This document shows, piece by piece, positions 35,001 to 41,819 of a stretch of DNA of 64,000 bases (its first letter is position 1; every line of letters starts with the position of its first letter). A model generated the notes under the pieces. It was not told where the DNA came from, did no database searches, and saw nothing but the letters and a program-made list of their open reading frames with translations. Both the position numbers and the translations under genes were made by a program. Source of the stretch: Streptomyces caelestis. Lineage in GTDB: Bacteria; Actinomycetota; Actinomycetes; Streptomycetales; Streptomycetaceae. The stretch lies in NCBI RefSeq assembly GCF_001279005.1, contig NZ_LGCN01000188.1, positions 32,425-96,424 of the forward strand, written 5' to 3'.

Positions 35001-35071
35001 ACCTGCTCGGCGTGTACGTGTACCTCGGCGCCCCGGCCGCACAGCAGCCCGCCCCCGGAGGAGACCGGTGA
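32048..35071 (+). CDS. SNF2/DEAD-type helicase, DrmD-like
   Basis: This 1,007-aa protein starts at an ATG that overlaps the upstream stop (ATGA). The SNF2 ATPase motifs are GDDVGIGKTVE (motif I, about residue 121), VDEAHTC (motif II, about 228), TATPHSG (motif III), then in the second lobe SEGVNLQE and QRAGRVDRFGQ (motifs V and VI, about 560-590). The C-terminal 400 residues hold a Lys/Ala-rich linker and long charged helices (DDDEINDHLRARGQLLADRLREAH). In class 1 DISARM, DrmD is an SNF2-like helicase of similar size next to an adenine methylase, which matches this context. It probably translocates on DNA as part of the defence complex. Confidence 0.85.
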   Translation: MSATTDWAPGTLVRARDRDWVVLPGSTANLVLAQPLDGDREFVAALFPDEVREPGFGRPRALPGEAGDFASASLLRTALRIASTAGAGPFRSLNAVAVEPRRYQLVPLMMALRMDPVRLLIGDDVGIGKTVESALIAKELMEQGSARNMTVLCSPSLAEQWQRELRDKFGMDPELVLPSTAARLQKAIDDPHRSIFDHYPVTVVSTDFIKQDERRDAFRRHCPDVLIVDEAHTCVGTGGNEQQKRYELLSALADRTERDRHLILVTATPHSGDPQAFAKLTGLLDPSLRTLDTTRSADRDKLARHFVQRRRHDIKRYLDQDTPFPEDRDTQDALYRLDADYARFVADILAHTRQQVRGPGGDHHQRMSWWTALTLLRCVLSSPAAAAATLRARSLIAATRTPAEADKLGRAAAFELADDETAEGMDVVPGSLPSLPDEDVATPQTPREGRTGEAEALTDFADRADALAGPATDAKLRTLVDRVKRQLVDGYDPIVFCHYIPTAEYVARHLKEELGRSASVEAVTGTLHPDARQARVDELTARRGRHVLVATDCLSEGVNLQEHFGAVIHYDLSWNPTRHLQRAGRVDRFGQPRRRVREITVYDTDTGIDGLVLKVLIQKHKDIADQTGVAVLVPDQGRGVLEALASALLLRGGQPEGQLTLDFEDDPDFGRAREALHKEWESAAERESKVLTKFAHIGLRPEEVEAELDALRQALGDPGDIATFTRESLAQLGAQPIGDARDRGFKAPVDPLPTGLKHALGFYEDADQTAAPGGAAKAKAKGRARTAARDLVFREDFPVARGEHALSRTDPAVRALARYLLDAAVDTGLPPEERPARRLGVIRTRAVDRRTVLLLARYRFRLTLPGRTASDDPRVLIADDAQVLAWRTSDDGDRTWLSDEETAALLTATPDLNTLPALRDQQAARAAAELDDDEINDHLRARGQLLADRLREAHQRVREAAGQRGRERGAAAVRRIDVQPSGDPDLLGVYVYLGAPAAQQPAPGGDR

Positions 35072-38000
35072 CCACCCTCGCCCCCGACCGCCTCCCCGCC
35101 TCTGCCGCCGTACGCGTCGAAGGCGGCCTGCTCTCCGCGGACCTCCTCACCAAGATCCGCGCAGGCGACCCCGAACTGCCCGGCAGCGCCCCCGCCGACT
35201 ACGGACTCGGCCGCGGCGTGCGCATCGAGGACGCCGCCAGCCGCAAGTGGAACGCGCTGCGCGCCGCCTACACCTCCTTCCAGGAGGAGCTGCGGGAACT
35301 CGACGGCAAGGCCGACCCCACCAAGGCGACCCGCGTCTGGCTCCTCACCCTCCTGGAGGAACTGGGCTACGGCCGCCTCGCCCCCCGGCGCGGCGGCATC
35401 CGGCTGCCCGACCGCCGTGAGCCGTACCAGGTCAGCCACCAGTGGATGGACCACCTCCCCGTCCACCTCCTGGGCTGGACCACGCCCCTCGACCGCTGGT
35501 CGGCGGGCAGCGCCCGCGCTCCCCAGTCGATGATGCAGGAGCTGCTCAACGCCTCTCCGAAGTATCTGTGGGGCATCCTCTCCAACGGCAAGGTGTTGCG
35601 CCTGCTGCGCGACTCCACCGCCCTGGTCGGGTCCGCGTACGTCGAGTTCGATCTCGAAGCTATCTTCGGCGGCGGGGACTTCTCCGACTTCCTGCTGATG
35701 TACGCGCTGCTCCACGCCAGCCGCCTAGAACTGGTGCCCAAGCCCGAGAAGAAGCGCCGGGGCGCGGCGGCGGCAGCGGTGGCGGAGGACGAGGAAGAGG
35801 GCGACGAGGAGGAGGGCGACGGCCTCGCCACCCACGACGAGCTTCCGCTGACCCCCGCGGACTGCCGCCTGGAGTGGTGGCGCGACTTCGCCGTCGAGAC
35901 CGGCATCCGCTCCCGCAACCTCCTGCGCGACCAGGTCGCCAAGGCGCTGAACGTCCTCGGCACGGGCTTCCTCCAGAACAACCCGCACCTGGCCGAGGCG
36001 ATCACGGCCGGAGGCCGCCGCGCCCTCGACGACTTCCACCATGAACTGCTCCGCCTCGCCTACCAGCTGATCTTCCTCTTCGTCGCCGAGGACCGCGACG
36101 CGCTGCTCGCATACCCCCGCCCCAAGGCCACCAAGGCGGAGATCAAGGCGAACCAGGCGGCCCGTGAGCGCTATGCGCTGTACTTCTCCACCGCCCGCCT
36201 GCGCCGGATCGCCTCCCGCCGGAAGGGCGACCACCACACCGACCTGTGGCAGGGCCTCGTCCGCGTCCTCAACGCCCTCGGCACCATCGGCGGGGAACCC
36301 GCGCTGGCACTCCCCGAACTCGGCGGCCTCTACTACCTCCCCGAGCCCGACGAGATCGACCAAGAGGCCCAGTCCACCCGCCTCCCGGGCAGCCCGGAAC
36401 CGCTGAGGGCCGCGAAGCTCCCCAACGAGGTCCTGCTGGAGGCCGTGCGACTGCTCTCCCGCATCAAGGACAAGGGCCGCACCACTCGCGTCGACTACCG
36501 GCACCTGGGCGCCGAAGAACTGGGCAGCGTCTACGAGTCGCTGCTGGAACTCGTCCCCGCCCGCGAGCCGGAGAACGAGCTGTTCGAGCTCAAGGACCTC
36601 GTCGCGGGCAACAAGCGCAAGCTGACGGGCTCCTACTACACCCCGTCGTCCCTCATCGAGAAGCTCCTCGACACCGCCCTCGACCCGGTCATAGAGCGGT
36701 ACGCGGCCTCCGGCGTCCCGGACCACCTGCTGAAGATCACTTTCGTCGACCCGTCCTGTGGCTCCGGCCACTTCCTCGTCGCGGCGGCCCGGCGCATCGC
36801 CTTGCGGTACGCGGTGATGGACCAGGGGGAGAGCCAGCCGGCCCCAGAGCAGGTCCGCGAGGCGATGGCCAAGGTCGTACGACACTGCGTCCACGGCGTC
36901 GACATCAACCCGCTCGCCGCCGAACTGGCCAAGGTGTCGCTGTGGCTGGAGTCGCTGACCCCCGGTGAGCCGCTCGCCTACCTCGACGACCGGATCAAGA
37001 CGGGGAACGCCCTGCTGGGGGCGACCCCGGCCGTCCTGGAGCAGGGCATCCCGGACGGCGCCTTCGAGAAGCTGGAGGGCGACGAACAGAAGGTCCTCAC
37101 CGAGCTGCGCCAGCAGAACGACCGGGAGCGCAAGGGCGCGGAGCACCTTCCGTTCGCCGAGAGGGTCATGCGGACGAGTACGGCGACGGTTCGGGTGGAG
37201 GCGGAGAAGCTTGCGAAGCTCGGCGATCACAGCCTTGCCGAGGTGCGTCAACACGCCCGCGCTCACAAGGAATTCGAGAAGAAACCCGAACTGCGGCACC
37301 TGAAGCGGGTCGCGGACGTGTGGTGCGCGTCGTTCCTGTGGCCCAAGCACCAGGGCGCCCCCGCGCCCGTCACGACGAACGTGCTCCGGGCCGTGGAGAA
37401 GGACGTGGAGGACGGGCCGCTGCCGGACGAGGGCGCGGAGGCGATGCTGCGGGACATCGTCCGCCGCAACCAGTTCTTCCACTGGCACCTGGAGTTTCCG
37501 CGCGTCTTCCGGGTGGAGGAGTCCGAGGCCGAGGACGTCAACCCGGAGACCGGCTGGCAGGGCGGCTTCGACGCGGTGCTGGGGAATCCGCCGTGGGAGC
37601 GGGTCAAGATCCAGAAGAAGGAGTGGTTCGCGGCGCGGGACGAGAAGATCGCCGCGGCGGCCACGGCCAGCATCCGCGATCGCATGATCGAGGCGCTGGC
37701 GACCAGCGTGGACGACGAGGGCCGCCCGAACGAGGGCGACCGCCAGCTGTACGTGGAGTACCAGTTCGACCAGCGGGAGTCCAAGGGCCAGGTCACCATG
37801 TACCGGAAGTCGGGGCTGTTCCCGAAGACCGGCTTCGGTGACGTGAACACGTACGCCGTCTTCGCGGAGAAGGCACGGCAGCTGATTGGGCCGGAGGGGA
37901 TGGCGGGGCTGGTCCTGCCTACGGGGATCGCTACGGACAAGACGACGGCGGGGTTCTTCTCGGATCTGGTGGAGACGCGGCAGATGGTGGCCGTGTTGGA

Positions 38001-39504
38001 TATGGAGAACGAGGAGAAGCTGTTTCCGGCGGTCCACAACCAGTATCGGTTCAGCTTGTTCACGATGGCGGGCCGCGACCTCGCCCAGCATTATCCGGTC
38101 GTGCGGCTCGCGTTCCGGGCACGCCGACCGGATCAGCTGGATGCGCGGGAGTTCACGCTGGACGAGGAGGGGTTCAAGCAGATCAATCCGAATACGCGAA
38201 CGGCGCCGGTCTGCGAGAGTCGCCACCATCTCCGGGTGCTGCGGAATCTGCATGACAACGCGAGGAAAGTGCTTTGGGTTCAGGCGAGGGATGATCAGGC
38301 CGAACACAACCCATGGAGTCTGAGGTTGCTCCGCATGTTCCATATGGCGGATGACTCTGGGCGCTTCTCGTCGGCAAAGTCTCTTGCGGAACAGGGATGG
38401 GATCAAGAGGCGAACATATTTGGCCGCGAAGGGCAGATGTTCCTGCCTCTCTACGAAGCCAAGTTTGTTCACCATTTCGACGCTCGCTTCAGTACCTATG
38501 AGAATGCCACCCAAGCGCAGATCAACAAGGGAACTCTCCCGAGGCTCGATCATGATGCGCATCGAGATCCATCGGTCGTTCCCCTGCCGCGCCATTGGGT
38601 GACCCAGGAGGAGGTCGAGGAACGCCTGGTCGAGGACCGCTCCGTTCCACGCGAGGCTTGGCGGCACAGTTGGCTGATGGGCTGGCGTGATGTCTGTCGG
38701 GCGTCGGACGAGCGGACGGTGATCGCATCCGTGCTGCCGAGGACGGCGGTTGGACACACCATGCCCTTCATGCTGCCCCAGAAGATGGCACTTCCCCTTG
38801 ACTGTCTCCAAGCCAACCTTTCTGCCTTCGCCCTGGACTTCGCGGCTCGCCAGAAGATGCAGGGCGCCCATCTCACGTACACCTACCTAGAACAGCTTCC
38901 CGTCCTAGCCCCCACCGTCTACGCCCTCTCGGCACCCTGGACTCAGGACGCCCCCCTTGCAGACTGGATTCGCCCTCGCGTCCTGGAACTCACGTACACC
39001 TCCTACGAGATGGCCCCCTGGGCGAAGTACCTCGGCGACGACAGCCCGCCCTTCGTCTGGGACGAGCGACGCCGTTTCCTGATGCGCGCGGAGTTGGATG
39101 CCGCATATTTCCACCTGTACGGAATTGAGCGTGCAGACGTGGACCTGGTCCTGGACAGCTTCCGGGCGTTCAAGAACAAGCAGCCCGCCGTCTTCCAGGA
39201 CACAAAGGACGAGATCGTCCGCGTCTATGAGGCGATGGCCGAGGAGCGGCCCTTCACCCACCCCTCGCTCACCCCACCCCCCGCTCAGAGCCCGCGCCAC
39301 CCTCCGGGCACCAGCCCGCTGACCCGCGTCATTCCGGCTGGAGGCCCGCCGAAGCACCCGACTGCATCGGCGGCCAAGAAGAAGCGTCGAAGCAATTCCG
39401 CAGCCGACCAGTTGGGCGGAGGCCTGTTCGGTCTGGACGAGGTTGAGGGCGGCGACATACAGCTCGACATGCTCAACCTGTTCGGTGAGGCCGAGCAGGA
39501 GTAG
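35068..39504 (+). CDS. Eco57I-type N6-adenine DNA methyltransferase, DrmMI/PglX-like
   Basis: This 1,478-aa protein starts with GTG overlapping the helicase stop (GTGA). The N-terminal ~500 residues resemble the accessory part of large type IIG/PglX-like enzymes. SAM motif I is DPSCGSGHF (about residue 560), preceded by TGSYYTPSSLIE; the catalytic motif IV is NPPW (about 839), diagnostic of N6-adenine methylases. Residues about 930-1280 should hold the target-recognition region, and the DNA there is lower in GC with different codon use. No nuclease motif was recognised, so modification and cleavage seem to be divided between proteins. It probably marks host DNA as self. A perfect terminator follows. 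Confidence 0.87.
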   Translation: MTTLAPDRLPASAAVRVEGGLLSADLLTKIRAGDPELPGSAPADYGLGRGVRIEDAASRKWNALRAAYTSFQEELRELDGKADPTKATRVWLLTLLEELGYGRLAPRRGGIRLPDRREPYQVSHQWMDHLPVHLLGWTTPLDRWSAGSARAPQSMMQELLNASPKYLWGILSNGKVLRLLRDSTALVGSAYVEFDLEAIFGGGDFSDFLLMYALLHASRLELVPKPEKKRRGAAAAAVAEDEEEGDEEEGDGLATHDELPLTPADCRLEWWRDFAVETGIRSRNLLRDQVAKALNVLGTGFLQNNPHLAEAITAGGRRALDDFHHELLRLAYQLIFLFVAEDRDALLAYPRPKATKAEIKANQAARERYALYFSTARLRRIASRRKGDHHTDLWQGLVRVLNALGTIGGEPALALPELGGLYYLPEPDEIDQEAQSTRLPGSPEPLRAAKLPNEVLLEAVRLLSRIKDKGRTTRVDYRHLGAEELGSVYESLLELVPAREPENELFELKDLVAGNKRKLTGSYYTPSSLIEKLLDTALDPVIERYAASGVPDHLLKITFVDPSCGSGHFLVAAARRIALRYAVMDQGESQPAPEQVREAMAKVVRHCVHGVDINPLAAELAKVSLWLESLTPGEPLAYLDDRIKTGNALLGATPAVLEQGIPDGAFEKLEGDEQKVLTELRQQNDRERKGAEHLPFAERVMRTSTATVRVEAEKLAKLGDHSLAEVRQHARAHKEFEKKPELRHLKRVADVWCASFLWPKHQGAPAPVTTNVLRAVEKDVEDGPLPDEGAEAMLRDIVRRNQFFHWHLEFPRVFRVEESEAEDVNPETGWQGGFDAVLGNPPWERVKIQKKEWFAARDEKIAAAATASIRDRMIEALATSVDDEGRPNEGDRQLYVEYQFDQRESKGQVTMYRKSGLFPKTGFGDVNTYAVFAEKARQLIGPEGMAGLVLPTGIATDKTTAGFFSDLVETRQMVAVLDMENEEKLFPAVHNQYRFSLFTMAGRDLAQHYPVVRLAFRARRPDQLDAREFTLDEEGFKQINPNTRTAPVCESRHHLRVLRNLHDNARKVLWVQARDDQAEHNPWSLRLLRMFHMADDSGRFSSAKSLAEQGWDQEANIFGREGQMFLPLYEAKFVHHFDARFSTYENATQAQINKGTLPRLDHDAHRDPSVVPLPRHWVTQEEVEERLVEDRSVPREAWRHSWLMGWRDVCRASDERTVIASVLPRTAVGHTMPFMLPQKMALPLDCLQANLSAFALDFAARQKMQGAHLTYTYLEQLPVLAPTVYALSAPWTQDAPLADWIRPRVLELTYTSYEMAPWAKYLGDDSPPFVWDERRRFLMRAELDAAYFHLYGIERADVDLVLDSFRAFKNKQPAVFQDTKDEIVRVYEAMAEERPFTHPSLTPPPAQSPRHPPGTSPLTRVIPAGGPPKHPTASAAKKKRRSNSAADQLGGGLFGLDEVEGGDIQLDMLNLFGEAEQE

Positions 39505-39521
39505 GGCAGGCGGACACAGAT

Positions 39522-39560
39522 CGGCGGGCGGTACGGAAGCACCTTCCGTACCGCCCGCCG
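39522..39560. terminator. Perfect 18-bp bidirectional terminator ending the helicase-methylase operon
   Basis: The arms CGGCGGGCGGTACGGAAG and CTTCCGTACCGCCCGCCG with a 3-nt loop lie 17 bp after the methyltransferase stop and 20 bp from the end of the converging DUF397 gene. Confidence 0.9.
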
Positions 39561-39580
39561 ACGTGACGTGCTACGCGACC

Positions 39581-39775
39581 TCAGTCGTCCGGAGAGGCGG
39601 CGGCCGCGAGTGCTGCGAACGCCGCCCAGGCCTTCGGTGTCACGACGAGAGGACGGATGCGCTTGTCCTTGGAGTCACGGATGTGGACCTCCTCAGGGCG
39701 CATGGCGATCTCGACGCAGTTGCCTCCGCCACTGCCGCTGTAGCTGCTCTTGAACCAGGCCAGTTCGGTGCTCAT
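39581..39775 (-). CDS. DUF397 domain protein
   Basis: This 64-aa protein starts at ATG 39775, overlapping the XRE gene stop (ATGA). The DUF397 signature is clear: LAWFKSSYSGSGGGNCVEIA, then VHIRDSKDKRIRPLVVTPKAWAAF. In Streptomyces such small proteins are encoded next to XRE/DUF5753 regulators and are thought to act as their partners, as in the WhiJ and abaA-like loci. It follows the XRE gene in a coupled pair. Confidence 0.92.
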   Translation of the reverse strand: MSTELAWFKSSYSGSGGGNCVEIAMRPEEVHIRDSKDKRIRPLVVTPKAWAAFAALAAAASPDD

Positions 39776-40632
39776 AGCGCTCCTTGCATCTCCCTCAGCA
39801 GGTCCACAGTGGCCATACGACTCAGGGCCTGTGACCGCATCTTCCCATAGCGCTGGAGCATGGAACTCACCAATTTCGGCTCGGTCAGGAGAGTGCTGCT
39901 GTCGTGTCCCTCGACGTAGCCGACCCACTGGTGATTGTCGCGTTCAGCGAGATACATCTGGCCGTCGACGCCGGAGTGATCCTCCTGCCGGAGAGGCATG
40001 ACGAGGATCTCGACGTTCCGTCGGCTGCCCTGTTCCAGGAGGTTGTTGATGACCGCCCGCGTCACCTCGGCGCCCCCGAGGTGACGTTCAAGAACCGCCT
40101 GTTCGATGAGGAACGAGAACGCCGTGTTCGGACGCTCGTCCAAGAGCCGCTGCCGTTCCTGCCGGGCAGCGACTTGCCTTTCGAACTGCTCCTCCGACAG
40201 CGGAGGAATCTGCCGGTCGAAGATCGCGCGGATGTACCCCTCCGGCTGCAACAGCCCAGGAACCGCCCGGCACTCATACGCGTACAAGGAGATCGCCTCC
40301 TCCTCGATCCCTGCCCACTGCCGGAACCACGATGCCAGCCCCGCCCTCCGCGTCAGACTCTTCGCCGCCGCACTGAGCACCTTGACCGCGACCGGCCCAA
40401 GAACCTCCTCCGCCCGCCCCGGCAGGTCCGCCGGCGGGAACCGCTTCCCCTGCTCGATCTTGGCGACGTACGCGGCCGAGTACCGCACCCGCACCGCGAA
40501 CTCCTCCTGCGTCAGGCCGGATTCCTCCCGCAGGGCCTTGAGGACCGCGCCGAAGGTCTTCAGACTGTCGGAGAGTTCCGCCTCCGTGCCGTTCGCGCCG
40601 CCGTTCCCGCCTCCACCCTGGTCCGCCCTCAT
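39772..40632 (-). CDS. XRE family transcriptional regulator with DUF5753 (WhiJ-like)
   Basis: This 286-aa protein has an N-terminal XRE helix-turn-helix at about residues 27-80 (FGAVLKALREESGLTQEEFAVRVRYSAAYVAKIEQGKR). The DUF5753 domain covers about 105-280 (YECRAVPGLLQPEGYIRAIF, then VINNLLEQGSRRNVEILVMPL). Homologues in Streptomyces include developmental regulators paired with DUF397 proteins. It may control its own divergent region, where a dyad lies at 40730-40755. Its place between two defence operons raises the question whether it regulates them; there is no direct evidence. Confidence 0.9.
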   Translation of the reverse strand: MRADQGGGGNGGANGTEAELSDSLKTFGAVLKALREESGLTQEEFAVRVRYSAAYVAKIEQGKRFPPADLPGRAEEVLGPVAVKVLSAAAKSLTRRAGLASWFRQWAGIEEEAISLYAYECRAVPGLLQPEGYIRAIFDRQIPPLSEEQFERQVAARQERQRLLDERPNTAFSFLIEQAVLERHLGGAEVTRAVINNLLEQGSRRNVEILVMPLRQEDHSGVDGQMYLAERDNHQWVGYVEGHDSSTLLTEPKLVSSMLQRYGKMRSQALSRMATVDLLREMQGAL

Positions 40633-40729
40633 CGCCCCGTGCCTCCCGTGTCCGCGCTTTCACGCCTCGCTCAACCCCGCCCGGTCCGCCCAGGGTCACG
40701 GGGAGTTACCCACCCAGTCCAGAGTGTGC

Positions 40730-40755
40730 ACCGATACAGTCACACCTGTATGGGT
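40730..40755. promoter_or_regulatory. Candidate operator between the XRE gene and the ATPase gene
   Basis: The dyad ATACAG-N6-CTGTAT (40734-40751) extends to 10-bp arms with one mismatch (ACCGATACAG / CTGTATGGGT). It lies in the divergent region 97 bp from the XRE start and 45 bp before the ATPase start, a typical place for an autoregulated XRE operator. Confidence 0.4.
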
Positions 40756-40799
40756 GTCGTCCCTGTTGAGGGCCGGGAGCGGCCCGGAACGCTGGCCGC

Positions 40800-41273
40800 A
40801 TGCCAGCACCACGGGCCCAAGAGGCCGTAACCGTAAGTGTGTTCGCCCAGCGCTTCTCCGCCACGCGCCGCGGCGCGCGTCTCGCCCGCAGACTCGCCAC
40901 CCACCGGCTCGATCTGTGGGGCCTTCCCTACGGCAGCCCGGCCTCCGACACCGTCACCCTCGTCGTGGCCGAACTCGCCTCCAACGCGGCCCTCCACGGT
41001 CACGTCCCGGGACGCGACTTCGAGCTGCGGCTCACGTACGACAGGTCTGCGGGTCTCGTCCGCGTCGAGGTGTCCGACACCCACCCGGGGCACCCGGAGA
41101 TTCCCGAGTCGGCGGGCCGGCCGTCCGCGGACACCGACGGCGGAAGAGGCCTGCTCCTGGTGGAAGCCGTCGCCGACCGCTGGGGCGTGAAGGGGCGGAC
41201 GGGGCCGGGTAAGACCGTGTGGGCCGAGTGCGCAGTTCCCGATCCGGACGAATCGCGCCCGGTTGGGCCGTAG
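40800..41273 (+). CDS. ATP-binding protein, RsbW-like HATPase domain
   Basis: This 157-aa protein starts with ATG. The GHKL ATPase boxes are TLVVAELASNAALHG (N box, about residues 53-67), VEVSDTHPG (G1) and DTDGGRGLLLVEAVADRWG (G2, about 112-130). There is no histidine-phosphotransfer domain, so it is a stand-alone anti-sigma-factor-like kinase. With the divergent XRE and DUF397 genes it forms the regulatory trio common in Streptomyces. Target proteins are unknown; no sigma factor is adjacent. Confidence 0.9.
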   Translation: MPAPRAQEAVTVSVFAQRFSATRRGARLARRLATHRLDLWGLPYGSPASDTVTLVVAELASNAALHGHVPGRDFELRLTYDRSAGLVRVEVSDTHPGHPEIPESAGRPSADTDGGRGLLLVEAVADRWGVKGRTGPGKTVWAECAVPDPDESRPVGP

Positions 41274-41412
41274 TTGACGATCATCTTCCACAACGCCCTG
41301 CTAAGCGTGCCGAGTTGTGATTTCCGTCAATGTCAGTAGTGCCGGGTAGGGTTGTCGGCCTGCCCGAGTTGACGGTCAGCTCTGCGACGGGCGAAAGCTT
41401 GTGGAGGCGTAC

Positions 41413-41688
41413 GTGGTCGGACGCGAGATTGCTGCGGCGGACCATCCGAGCAAGGAGGTCAGGGCGGTCCTCAAGCGGCTCGTCGCCGACGGGTGGAAGC
41501 TTGCGTCGGAGGCCCACTGGGGCACGCTGTACTGCCCGTGCCTCGACAGTCACTGCACGGTGATCCGTGTGGGTGGCACGCCGAAGAATCCCAGTCAGGA
41601 GGCCCGTCGAATAGGCCGCAGGGCGAAGTTGTGCCCTCTGCCTCCGGACGACCCGCGTGCAGCCCTCCGCGGCGGCGTTGGCAATTGA
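41413..41688 (+). CDS. HicA-like small protein (candidate toxin)
   Basis: The GTG at 41413 follows GGAGG with 5 nt; a GTG at 41401 is possible but has no site. The protein is 91 aa. KEVRAVLKRLVADGWKL, then AHWGTLYCPCLDS, CTVIRVGG, and a final helix EARRIGRRAK follow the helix-strand-strand-strand-helix order of HicA mRNA interferases, including a His in the loop where HicA has its catalytic His. The basic C-terminal helix also fits. The similarity is by pattern only, and the two Cys (CPC) are unusual. It is followed by an HTH protein, in the order expected for a HicA/HicB-type pair. Confidence 0.55.
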   Translation: MVGREIAAADHPSKEVRAVLKRLVADGWKLASEAHWGTLYCPCLDSHCTVIRVGGTPKNPSQEARRIGRRAKLCPLPPDDPRAALRGGVGN

Positions 41689-41725
41689 CAACACTGTCGG
41701 GCTCCGCGAAGCTTGGCACCGTGAC

Positions 41726-41748
41726 GGATCCATGGCCGTGATGGATCC
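41726..41748. promoter_or_regulatory. Perfect dyad GGATCCAT-N7-ATGGATCC upstream of the HTH gene
   Basis: It lies in the 131-bp gap between the HicA-like gene and the HTH gene. The 8-bp perfect arms make it a good operator candidate for the HTH protein encoded just downstream. It shares the GGATC core with the dyad before the helicase operon. Confidence 0.4.
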
Positions 41749-41819
41749 CCTTGTCGAGAGGCTGCGGATACCGGAACCAGGAAGAGCGAGTCGGCATACG
41801 CGTGGGGGACTGGGGCGTC

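Noticed and set aside
26796..39504. BREX, Pgl or type I restriction-modification system
   Set aside because: No PglZ, BrxC, HsdR or HsdS protein is present. The methylase is PglX-like in size, but its partners are helicases of the DISARM/Druantia kind.
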